A stretch of 10,717 nt of DNA from JBDTZF01 sp040005265 (lineage in GTDB: Bacteria; Verrucomicrobiota; Verrucomicrobiia; Chthoniobacterales; UBA10450). Under the pieces are notes generated by a model. That model was not told the DNA's origin. It saw nothing but the letters and a program-made list of their open reading frames with translations, and searched no databases. Positions 1 through 6,541 of this stretch are shown here, in pieces. The stretch is from assembly GCA_040005265.1 (NCBI GenBank), contig JBDTZF010000092.1, forward strand, positions 1 to 10,717. Direction: 5' to 3'. The position numbers and the translations under genes were made by a program. Each line of letters begins with the position of its first letter. Within the stretch, counting starts at the first letter, position 1.

Positions 1-1336
1 ACAGCCTGCTCCGGGATATTGCCGCATCCGGCACGCCCCTTATCTTTCTCGATAGGATTCGGTAGGGCATTATCGCCAGTGGCATTATGACCGACAACCG
101 GCCTTCCACGCACGAAGCGCGGTAATTATCGACATTGTAGGTGAAGGTGCGCGTGGCCCCATCCCCGCGGGTTTCCGTGCGTACCGGCGCCCAGTTTGAG
201 TTGGAACCGTCGACTGGATCGGAACCTGTGACTATGTTCACCTCCGAAACGAGGGTTGTACCAAACTGGTTCCATTCGCCTGCCTGATCGTTCAGACGGC
301 CGTACTCGATGTGACGCATGGGCCCGGCGTAATGCGAATCATCTGCTGTGTCTATGAATGGCGGATGACCATTTCCATTTCCAAAGTTCCACTGGTAATT
401 GGCATGTGTCCCATTGCTATAATCAACCTGAGTTAAGAAGCGATCGTTCGCTTGGTGGCCTACTGCGTTGGGCATAGATATATAATGATACTCGGCCCAC
501 AATCCCAGTGGTGCGCCGTTCTGATCGTATGCCTCCACATGCTTGATGAGACCGATAGTGGCTGCGTCGCCTGGAATCGCATCATAATAGGTAAACAGCA
601 GGTATTTGCCCCCCGGTTCAGTGACTTTCTTAATTCGGTTCTGCACCCCGCAGTTTTGACAGGAAGTGTCATGCTCGATCGTAATTTCCAATCCATGCGG
701 GTCGGTTATCTTGTCCGCTGAGAGACCGCTCACTATGGAGATTCCGGGAAAATCCCATCCCCAGGAGTGACCCAGATGAACTTTTCCACCATCGGGCAGC
801 GTCCAAGTGTGGGTGCCTTGATCGAAGCTTTCCTCAGTGGGAGGCAGACCGTAGTCGGGCTGGCACGGGTCCGTACCGGGGTCGAGTATGACACGCCCAT
901 CCGGGAAAACGAGCCCTCCTTCGTTCCGCCAGTCCGTTCCACCGGTCCCCGTCGGCGCTCCCCAGGTGCCGCTGCTCATAGAATATGAATGTCGCCAGCA
1001 TTGCCCCATCGAGTTTCCTAGCGGGCCAGAGACCATTATCTCCCGCTGCCAATTCTCGAAATCTTTAGAGTTGTACGTCCTTGCAAATCTTAACCCATAC
1101 CCGAGCGCCCCCGGTACTTCGACGTCAACGATCTCGCCCCGTCTGAAGTTCCCGGTCCAGGGATCGACCGAGCTGATCGAATCCGCCGTTGTCGAGTTGC
1201 CGTTGAACACCCCCGAGACTCCGACCGGACTATCTGCACTGCCCTCCTCTTGGACTGCCAAAAGGGTTCCACCAAGCGAAATCAGCGTACAAAGAGCGAC
1301 CGCGGGAATACGGAAAAAGAGGGGGATAGGATTCAT
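1..1336 (-). CDS. Secreted Rhs/YD-repeat protein, N-terminal part (runs off the left edge)
   Basis: An uninterrupted minus-strand frame of 445 codons opens at the ATG at 1336-1334 and leaves the window without a stop. Residues 1-26 look like a signal peptide: hydrophobic from about residue 10, ending in GGTLLA. Residues 57-88 (SSVDPWTGNF, then VEVPGALGYGLRFARTYNS) and GNSMGQCWRHSYS near 108-119 are the usual entry to the core of secreted Rhs/YD-repeat proteins. YD-like units follow: RIKKVTEPGGKYLLFTYYD (234-252), FLTQVDYSNGTHANYQW (300-316) and VRTETRGDGATRTFTYN (385-401). Family knowledge: such proteins are large, form beta-cage shells and often end in variable effector domains, which are outside this window. 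No Shine-Dalgarno is visible. ATA, AGA and AGG codons seem commoner than in accB/accC, which may reflect transfer. From about residue 411 the frame stops looking protein-like, suggesting a frameshift. Membership of the superfamily is clear; the function is unknown. Confidence 0.8.
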   Translation of the reverse strand, partial: MNPIPLFFRIPAVALCTLISLGGTLLAVQEEGSADSPVGVSGVFNGNSTTADSISSVDPWTGNFRRGEIVDVEVPGALGYGLRFARTYNSKDFENWQREIMVSGPLGNSMGQCWRHSYSMSSGTWGAPTGTGGTDWRNEGGLVFPDGRVILDPGTDPCQPDYGLPPTEESFDQGTHTWTLPDGGKVHLGHSWGWDFPGISIVSGLSADKITDPHGLEITIEHDTSCQNCGVQNRIKKVTEPGGKYLLFTYYDAIPGDAATIGLIKHVEAYDQNGAPLGLWAEYHYISMPNAVGHQANDRFLTQVDYSNGTHANYQWNFGNGNGHPPFIDTADDSHYAGPMRHIEYGRLNDQAGEWNQFGTTLVSEVNIVTGSDPVDGSNSNWAPVRTETRGDGATRTFTYNVDNYRASCVEGRLSVIMPLAIMPYRILSRKIRGVPDAAISRSRL

Positions 1337-1506
1337 AAAGAGTGCGGACAATCGCAAAGAACTTTTCCCGCGCAAGTAGTTTTTTATCTTTTTGTGGAAA
1401 TAGTTCTTCGAACCGCTAGAATTTCTGGAATTCCTGCTCTTTGGCGGTCGCCGGCGTTTAAGTCACCGAGAGCGCAAGGCTTGCCGCCGCGACGCTACGA
1501 TCCCGG

Positions 1507-2121
1507 CTACAGAAGAAGCCGATCGAGCGAGTCGAGGCAGATCTGCGACCACGTTTCCATCGAGTCGCGCCGCGCCAGCAATTCCGGTTGTGAAAGAAAA
1601 GTTAGGCCGGTGATCATTGCCTCGCGTTTTTCAACCTTGGGCTCCGCCAGTTTGAAAACGTGCACGATGCCGAGATGGACGCGGCCGACTTCCGTGGTGT
1701 CGTCGTTGAGGAGCGCGACGATTCGATCCTCGAAGCGGGTGTCGATTGTAATTTCCTCGTTCACTTCTCGCTCAACGCCGGCGCGGTAAGCCACTTCGTC
1801 CAGGGCAAAGAGCGATTCATCGTTATCGTTCATGTGGCCGCCAATGCCGATCGAGCCTTTGGCGACAAGGCGCTGTTCGCCCGCCTTCTTGCCGCGCACG
1901 TAATGCAGCACCTTGTCCTCGAATGAAATTAGAGCGTAAGGCACGATCTGTTTGTGGGTCGGATCGCTCTCTGCCTTGGCCCGCGGAAGGAATAAATTAT
2001 TCCCACGGGAGAGAATCGCTTTCAGATATTTTTCCGGCTCGAAGCTGAGCCCATGAAAATTGCCGAGCTCGTCGAACAAAGTGCGTTTGATGACCAGGAT
2101 GTTTTCGTCAGGTGGATTCAT
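1507..2121 (-). CDS. Nudix-family hydrolase (predicted phosphoesterase, COG4112-like)
   Basis: This encodes a cytoplasmic protein of 204 residues. Residues 92-123 contain a Nudix-like box: GIGGH (92-96), then REVNEE at 118-123, whose glutamates would bind the metal. The N-terminal part, including FDELGNFHGLSFE and a DPTHKQIVPYALI segment at 53-65, resembles from memory the conserved family annotated as predicted phosphoesterase of the MutT/Nudix type. The spacing between the glycine and the REV motif does not match the canonical box exactly, so the substrate cannot be inferred. The ATG at 2121-2119 has no visible Shine-Dalgarno and lies 5 bp downstream (in transcription order) of a 135-bp inverted-repeat element. 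The stop (1507-1509) lies in GC-rich sequence (roughly 1444-1512) that looks like intergenic repeat DNA. The 170 bp between this gene and the Rhs start holds no other gene that I can see. Confidence 0.8.
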   Translation of the reverse strand: MNPPDENILVIKRTLFDELGNFHGLSFEPEKYLKAILSRGNNLFLPRAKAESDPTHKQIVPYALISFEDKVLHYVRGKKAGEQRLVAKGSIGIGGHMNDNDESLFALDEVAYRAGVEREVNEEITIDTRFEDRIVALLNDDTTEVGRVHLGIVHVFKLAEPKVEKREAMITGLTFLSQPELLARRDSMETWSQICLDSLDRLLL

Positions 2122-2126
2122 TTGGG

Positions 2127-2261
2127 TGTCATTCTGAGCGCAGCGAAGAATCTCTGACTATCTTGCGGTGTGCTGAATTCCTGGACGCGTTTTCATCGTC
2201 TAAGTCTGTGATCATTCCTGAAAACGATAATCAGAGATGTTTTGCTTCGCTCGACATGACA
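2127..2261. repeat. 135-bp element with imperfect 31-bp terminal inverted repeats
   Basis: The left arm (2127-2157) begins TGTCATTCTGAGCGCAGCGA and the right arm (2231-2261) ends GCTTCGCTCGACATGACA. The reverse complement of the right arm matches the left at 24 of 31 positions. The centre (2158-2230) contains no convincing gene. Knowledge: short sequences of the type TGTCATxCTGAGCGxAGCGAAG recur as dispersed intergenic palindromes in several bacterial phyla, and their translations (HSERSEES) are common spurious ORFs. It fills the gap between the PagL-like gene and the Nudix gene, both on the minus strand, so it would be transcribed if they are cotranscribed and could fold into a long imperfect hairpin. 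A MITE-like origin is inference. Confidence 0.75.
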
Positions 2262-2267
2262 GACGGG

Positions 2268-2855
2268 TTAAAAGGAATAGCTCAGGCCGACTTGCGGCCC
2301 GAAGAGATTCAAGCTGGGATTGGGATCGGTCTGGCCGCCATTGGAGAAATGTTCGTAGAGAACGCCCAAATCGACCTTCCATTTCTCGTTCAGTTTGTAG
2401 GAAACGCCGGCGGCCGATAAAATGGTGAAAGTGAAATCCTGGCCCTGGGCTCCTGTTATATTTGCGTGGCTGTCAATCCAGCCTAGTCCGACGCCGCCGG
2501 AAATGTACGGGTTCCAACGTCTTCCCGGCTGAACGAAGTTATAACGGAAACCGAAATTAAATCCGAAATAACGGTTCTCGATCCCTTCGAGGAACGGCTC
2601 GGCAACGGCGCTGACATAAAACTGATGGTAACCGCGCAGCCAATCGTCCCGGTCGACCACGCCCCAACGGATTCGCGCTGTAATGAATTCGGCGGCGATT
2701 TGATAGTCCTGCGGCGGATTAATCGCGCCGATTAAGTACGCGGATTCGAGAGCGACCTCGAACCGGGGAGGATTCAATTCCTCCTTTGGAGATTCAATTG
2801 CTTGTACCTGCGCGCCCAGCAGGATCCAAAACATGGCAGCGCAAAAAAGTCTCAC
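2268..2855 (-). CDS. PagL-like outer-membrane lipid A 3-O-deacylase / acyloxyacyl hydrolase family
   Basis: This is a predicted outer-membrane beta-barrel esterase that would remove the 3-O acyl chain of lipid A. Near the C-terminus is YEHFSNGGQTDPNPSLNLFG, which holds the His-x-Ser-Asn core characteristic of PagL (catalytic His and Ser). The last residues alternate in hydrophobicity and end in Phe (VGLSYSF), as barrel proteins do for insertion by the BAM complex. A GTG start at 2855-2853 gives a compact signal peptide (MRLFCAAMFWILLGAQVQA) and 195 residues. A TTG at 2891 would add 12 residues, and an ATG at 2834 would shorten it; none has a clear Shine-Dalgarno. The stop is 6 bp from the inverted-repeat element. 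The catalytic acid cannot be placed with certainty. The family call is fairly firm, the exact reaction less so. Confidence 0.75.
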   Translation of the reverse strand: MRLFCAAMFWILLGAQVQAIESPKEELNPPRFEVALESAYLIGAINPPQDYQIAAEFITARIRWGVVDRDDWLRGYHQFYVSAVAEPFLEGIENRYFGFNFGFRYNFVQPGRRWNPYISGGVGLGWIDSHANITGAQGQDFTFTILSAAGVSYKLNEKWKVDLGVLYEHFSNGGQTDPNPSLNLFGPQVGLSYSF

Positions 2856-2899
2856 TCGTGAATCTGTAGCGGCGGTCTGTGACCGTCGCAAATGTTTCT

Positions 2900-2960
2900 C
2901 TGGAGGGACGCGCTCCGTCGCGTCCTAGTTCATCGGACGACACGGAGGTCGTCCCTCCAG
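2900..2960. repeat. Twin-hairpin repeat, copy 1 (11-bp perfect terminal inverted repeats)
   Basis: This 61-bp unit starts CTGGAGGGACG (2900-2910) and ends CGTCCCTCCAG (2950-2960), an exact inverted repeat. It holds two smaller hairpins: stem GGACGCG/CGCGTCC around loop CTCCGT (2906-2925), and stem GGACGAC/GTCGTCC around loop ACGGAG (2935-2954). The two loop sequences are exact reverse complements, so the unit can form one long stem, two hairpins, or a kissing pair. A related copy lies at 5794-5853 in the opposite orientation. On the minus strand this copy supplies the last ten codons and stop of the RluA-like gene. Confidence 0.9.
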
Positions 2961-3815
2961 GAATTCCGCAAGATCGACAGGTAACGCGCTGGTCCATTCG
3001 TGTTCGCCTTCGATTGCCAGCTTCGCAGAATGGAGGGCGTGTCGGGACAGGAGTAACTGGCGCTCCAGATTAGGCGTCCATCCAGCCTGGATGAATTCGA
3101 GATAAAGTTGCTCGTCCGGTCCATAGATTTTGTCGCCCACGATTGGATAACCGAGCGAGCTAAGGTGCACCCGAATCTGGTGAGTCCTGCCGGTTTGCGG
3201 AATCGCGCGGATCAAACTGAATTTGTCGCCCATAAATACTGAATTGTGGTCACGCGATCGCATCGATCCCTTCCCTTCATCCTCTCCCACGGGGAGAGGG
3301 TAGGGTGAGGGCTGTTTTCCAACGATTGTCGATCTTGTGAATCGTTGCTCCACGCGAAACTCAGTTTTGGCCACCGCGCCGTCGGGATGGATCGCTTGCT
3401 TTAGCCAAATTACCGAGCACCGATGCTTTCCCTGTCGTTCCAGCGGAGCATCGACAACCGTTTCATTCCATTCCGGCCAGCCCCAGGCAATCGCGAGATA
3501 CTCCTTCTTTAGCTGATGTTCCTGCATCAATAAGCCGAACCGGCGGGCAGCCGCGGCAGTTTTCGCGACAAGAATCAGACCGCTCGTTTCGCGGTCGAGC
3601 CGGTTCACGATCGAGACCTGTCCGCCACCCGCAATCTCAAACGCCAGCAACTCCCGCAATTCTTTCCACAAAGTGCGCGGACCATCCGGTTTGGTCGGAT
3701 GGACGAGAAGAAACGGCGGTTTATCGACGACGACGTAATCGTCCGTTTCATCCACAATCTGGAAATGGAGCAGGGGTGTGATGGAGTAATGGAGTCTTGG
3801 ATTAGGGGAAATCAA
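2925..3815 (-). CDS. RluA-family RNA pseudouridine synthase with repeat-derived insert and tail
   Basis: This encodes a 296-residue enzyme that would isomerise uridine to pseudouridine in rRNA or tRNA in the cytoplasm. It begins almost directly with the catalytic domain (DYVVVDKPPFLLVHP, 26-40) and has no S4 domain. The catalytic motif NRLDRETSGL (71-80) places the active aspartate at D74. QTGRTHQIRVHLSSLGYPIVGD (in part) at 207-228 is the second conserved block. Residues about 168-185 (QPSPYPLPVGEDEGKGSM) are an in-frame insertion encoded by a palindromic repeat. The last ten residues (LEGRPPCRPMN in part) lie inside the twin-hairpin repeat. The TTG at 3815-3813 is chosen because AAGGAGG stands 8 bases upstream; an internal GTG before the conserved domain has no such site. 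The target uridine cannot be told from sequence; RluA-like or TruC-like are both possible. It is divergent from accB. Confidence 0.87.
   Translation of the reverse strand: MISPNPRLHYSITPLLHFQIVDETDDYVVVDKPPFLLVHPTKPDGPRTLWKELRELLAFEIAGGGQVSIVNRLDRETSGLILVAKTAAAARRFGLLMQEHQLKKEYLAIAWGWPEWNETVVDAPLERQGKHRCSVIWLKQAIHPDGAVAKTEFRVEQRFTRSTIVGKQPSPYPLPVGEDEGKGSMRSRDHNSVFMGDKFSLIRAIPQTGRTHQIRVHLSSLGYPIVGDKIYGPDEQLYLEFIQAGWTPNLERQLLLSRHALHSAKLAIEGEHEWTSALPVDLAEFLEGRPPCRPMN
3268..3312. repeat. GC-rich palindromic repeat inserted in the RluA-like gene
   Basis: The core hairpin is CCTCTCCC (3281-3288), loop ACG, GGGAGAGG (3292-3299), with flanks CCCTTCCCTTCAT and TAGGGTGAGGG that extend the pairing imperfectly. 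Knowledge: repeats of the form CCCTCACCCT..CCTCTCCC..GGGAGAGGG are common dispersed palindromes in bacterial genomes, recognisable in translation as PSPYPLPxGExEG. Here the unit lies inside a gene, keeps the frame open and encodes about 15-18 extra residues. The outer boundaries are approximate. Confidence 0.75.
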
Positions 3816-3823
3816 AGCTCCAT

Positions 3824-3830
3824 CCTCCTT
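3824..3830 (-). promoter_or_regulatory. Shine-Dalgarno AAGGAGG deciding the TTG start of the RluA-like gene
   Basis: The minus strand reads AAGGAGG, followed by 8 bases and then TTG at 3815-3813. It is the strongest ribosome-binding match in the window. An ATG within the spacer opens a frame that stops after three codons, so the TTG is the best supported start. Confidence 0.6.
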
Positions 3831-3860
3831 GCTTTCACCCTTGGCACCCCATTCCGGCGC

Positions 3861-3890
3861 TTGACCTCCCGGGCAAAACGGACTTACCTA
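3861..3890 (+). promoter_or_regulatory. Weak sigma-70-like promoter candidate before accB
   Basis: TTGACC at 3861-3866 is a good -35 match. At 18 bp spacing lies TACCTA (3885-3890), a poor -10 match. It stands in the 108-bp gap between the divergent RluA-like and accB starts, where a promoter for accB is expected. Only the position and the -35 hexamer support it. Confidence 0.3.
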
Positions 3891-3923
3891 GACCCCCTAA
3901 GTTTCGATCTCAGGGAGACTGCC

Positions 3924-4358
<435 letters not shown>

Positions 4359-4394
4359 GCGCGTCCCGGCGGCGGAGCGCTTGCCCTGCAACTG

Positions 4395-5780
4395 ATGTTC
4401 CAAAAAGTCCTGATCGCTAATCGCGGAGAGATTGCGCTGCGCATTATCCGCGCGTGCAAGGAGCTCGGCATCCGCACGCTGGCGGTTTACTCCGAGGCCG
4501 ACGTCGATTCACTCCATGTTCAGTTGGCCGATGAATCGATTTGCATCGGCGCGGCGCCCAGCTCGGAAAGTTATTTAAAGATCGATCGCATCATGAGCGC
4601 GGCCGAAGTGGGCGATGTCGATGCTATTCACCCCGGTTACGGGTTCCTGGCCGAGAACGCGCACTTCGCCGAAGTCTGCGAGAGCTGCAATATTCGATTC
4701 ATCGGTCCGCCCGCGCACGCGATGCATTCCATGGGCGACAAAAACGTTGCGCGGGCTTGTGCCAGAAAAGCGGGCGTCCCGGTCACCCCTGGAAGCGATG
4801 GGACCATTGAGGACGAAAAAGAAGCGGTCAAGATCGCGAAGAAGATTGGATATCCGGTGATGATCAAGGCGGTCGCGGGTGGCGGCGGCCGCGGGATGCG
4901 CGTCGCGCATAACGAGCCAAGTCTTATAACTGGGTTTCATGCCGCGCGCATGGAAGCGGAAAAGGCTTTTGGCAACGGCGCGGTCTATATGGAGAAATTC
5001 GTGGTCAGCCCGCATCATATCGAATTTCAGATTGTCGCTGACAGTCACGGCCATACCATTCACCTGGGTGAGCGCGATTGTTCCATTCAGCGGCGAAACC
5101 AGAAGGTGATTGAAGAATGTCCCTCGCCGTTCATAACGCCGTCATTGCGCAAGAAAATGGGCAACGCTGCGGTGAAGCTGGCCAAGTCGGTCGGTTACGA
5201 AAACGCGGGCACGATCGAATTCCTCGTCGATAAGGATCGTCGTTTTTATTTCATCGAAATGAACACGCGCATCCAGGTCGAGCACACAATCACCGAGGAG
5301 GTTTACGGATGCGACCTGGTGAAGGAACAAATCCGGATCGCCGCCGGCGAGCCACTCTCTCAACATGTCGCCCATGCGGTGCCGCGATTGCACGCCATTC
5401 AATGCCGCATCAATGCCGAGGATCCCGCCAAGGATTTTCAACCTTCGCCCGGGCGGATAAACTTTTACTACGCGCCTGGTGGACGCGGCGTGCGGATCGA
5501 TTCGCACGCTTACACCGGATACATTGTGCCGCCCTATTACGATTCGCTGATTTCAAAGATCGTGACTGTCGGGGCGACCCGGATCAATGCCATCGACCGG
5601 ATGCGTCGCGCGCTCGACGAGTATTACATCACCGGGATCAAGACCACCGTGCCGTTTCACGCCGCCATCATGCGCAACGGCGACTTCCGCGCCGGAAATT
5701 ACGATACCGGTTTTGTTGAGCGCGTGATGACCTCCGAGAATTTTGAATTGATTCCGCCATCCGCGAAACTGCACGAGTGA
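4395..5780 (+). CDS. accC: Biotin carboxylase subunit of acetyl-CoA carboxylase
   Basis: This encodes a 461-residue cytoplasmic ATP-grasp enzyme that carboxylates the biotin on AccB using ATP and bicarbonate. It is close in length to E. coli AccC (449). The order is: N-terminal fold (KVLIANRGEIALRIIRACKE, 4-23), HPGYGFLAEN (79-88), ATP-grasp with glycine-rich loop GGGGRGMRV (162-170), ERDCSIQRRNQKVIEECPSP (226-245), and catalytic block EMNTRIQVEH (288-297). Residues corresponding to known ATP, metal and bicarbonate ligands are present: K116, K158, K237, E275, E288, N290, R292, Q294-E296 and R338. The block reads QVEHTITEEV where most homologues have QVEHPVTEEV; the Thr is a conservative oddity next to the active site. 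The start ATG at 4395 is set by the family N-terminus; no good Shine-Dalgarno is visible. It is probably cotranscribed with accB. Confidence 0.97.
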   Translation: MFQKVLIANRGEIALRIIRACKELGIRTLAVYSEADVDSLHVQLADESICIGAAPSSESYLKIDRIMSAAEVGDVDAIHPGYGFLAENAHFAEVCESCNIRFIGPPAHAMHSMGDKNVARACARKAGVPVTPGSDGTIEDEKEAVKIAKKIGYPVMIKAVAGGGGRGMRVAHNEPSLITGFHAARMEAEKAFGNGAVYMEKFVVSPHHIEFQIVADSHGHTIHLGERDCSIQRRNQKVIEECPSPFITPSLRKKMGNAAVKLAKSVGYENAGTIEFLVDKDRRFYFIEMNTRIQVEHTITEEVYGCDLVKEQIRIAAGEPLSQHVAHAVPRLHAIQCRINAEDPAKDFQPSPGRINFYYAPGGRGVRIDSHAYTGYIVPPYYDSLISKIVTVGATRINAIDRMRRALDEYYITGIKTTVPFHAAIMRNGDFRAGNYDTGFVERVMTSENFELIPPSAKLHE

Positions 5781-5793
5781 ACGTGAGATCTCA

Positions 5794-5853
5794 TGGAGGG
5801 ACGACCTCCGTGTCGTCCCAGATTCTCCGGACGGAACGGAGCCCGTCCCTCCA
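5794..5853. repeat. Twin-hairpin repeat, copy 2
   Basis: TGGAGGGACG (5794-5803) and CGTCCCTCCA (5844-5853) form an exact 10-bp terminal inverted repeat. Inside are hairpin GGACGAC-CTCCGT-GTCGTCC (5799-5818) and hairpin GGACGG-AACGGAGC-CCGTCC (5829-5848). The second loop contains ACGGAG, the reverse complement of the first loop. The first hairpin is identical to the equivalent hairpin of copy 1 read on the other strand. The unit lies between accC and thiE, ending 12 bp before the thiE start, so it would be transcribed with them if they share a transcript. Confidence 0.9.
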
Positions 5854-5865
5854 GGATCCGATGTT

Positions 5866-6495
5866 ATGAGAACGTTACGCGAATGCCGCCTCTACGGCAT
5901 AATTGATCTCGGTTACATCGACATCGACATCGGCAACTGCAACCGGATCGCCGAACAAATGGTCGAGGGCGGCGTCGATCTGATTCAGCTTCGCGGAAAA
6001 GAGAAATCGATCGATCAGCTTGTCGATCTGGCCGCCGCGCTTCATGAAATCACTTCTCGATCTTCGATGCCGTTGATCGTGAATGATTATGCCGAGATTG
6101 CGGCGAAGGTTCCGGTTGAAGGCGTGCACGTAGGTCAGGATGATGACTCGATCGCGGCTGCACGGCAGAAAGCAGGACGCACCTTGCTGGTGGGAAAATC
6201 GACCCACAGTCTCGACCAAGCCTTGGCTGCTCAGCGCGAAGGCGCCGATTACATTGGCTTCGGTCCCGTTTTCGCCACGCCGACTAAACCGGACTACGCG
6301 GCTATCGGCCTTGAGGACATCAAGCGTGTTCACGACGAAGTCACTATCCCGATTTTCTGCATCGGCGGAATTAACATCGACACTCTTCAGAGCGTGATCG
6401 ATGCCGGCGCAAATCGCGTAGTTATGGTTTCCGCCCTGCTCAAAGCCCACAGCATCGTCGACTACGCCCGCTGCGCCACGGACATGCTCGCGTGA
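5866..6495 (+). CDS. thiE: Thiamine phosphate synthase
   Basis: This encodes a 209-residue cytoplasmic TIM-barrel enzyme that joins the pyrimidine (HMP-PP) and thiazole phosphate to make thiamine monophosphate. Family motifs are in order: DLIQLRGKE (38-46), PLIVNDYAEIA (69-79, pyrophosphate and metal binding), GVHVGQDD (86-93), GKSTHSLDQA (110-119), ADYIGFGPVFATPTKPD (127-143), CIGGI (165-169) and VVMVSALL (185-192). The length is normal and no key residue seems absent. The ATG at 5866 is preceded by AGGA at 5853-5856 with a 9-base spacer; the A is the last base of the twin-hairpin repeat, so the ribosome-binding region abuts that structure. It follows accC by 85 bp and precedes the PfkB-type kinase by 46 bp on the same strand. 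No other thi gene is in the window, and no TPP riboswitch is evident in the 85 bp upstream. Confidence 0.95.
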   Translation: MRTLRECRLYGIIDLGYIDIDIGNCNRIAEQMVEGGVDLIQLRGKEKSIDQLVDLAAALHEITSRSSMPLIVNDYAEIAAKVPVEGVHVGQDDDSIAAARQKAGRTLLVGKSTHSLDQALAAQREGADYIGFGPVFATPTKPDYAAIGLEDIKRVHDEVTIPIFCIGGINIDTLQSVIDAGANRVVMVSALLKAHSIVDYARCATDMLA

Positions 6496-6511
6496 TGCCT
6501 CGTGATTAGAC

Positions 6512-6535
6512 ATTCGGAATTCGTCATTCGAAATT
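6512..6535. repeat. Short direct repeat in the thiE-kinase gap
   Basis: ATTCGGAATT (6512-6521) and ATTCGAAATT (6526-6535) are near-identical 10-mers set 14 bp apart. Sequence of this kind (ATTCGxAATT with CGTC spacers) resembles dispersed intergenic tandem motifs that I associate with verrucomicrobial genomes; that association is from memory. It immediately precedes the kinase ATG and leaves it without a Shine-Dalgarno. Confidence 0.45.
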
Positions 6536-6541
6536 GTATTT

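Noticed and set aside
888..1379. Plus-strand open frame of 163 codons opposite the Rhs gene
   Set aside because: It is Pro/Ser-rich low-complexity translation with no domain, and the minus strand carries recognisable YD-repeat sequence through the same bases.
3699..3923. 75-codon upstream extension of accB
   Set aside because: It overlaps the divergent RluA-like gene, and BCCP begins with the DLKDIKDII segment. The GTG at 3924 has a Shine-Dalgarno.
5781..5865. TPP riboswitch upstream of thiE
   Set aside because: The 85-bp gap is mostly occupied by the twin-hairpin repeat, and no THI-box-like core (CUGAGA type) was seen.
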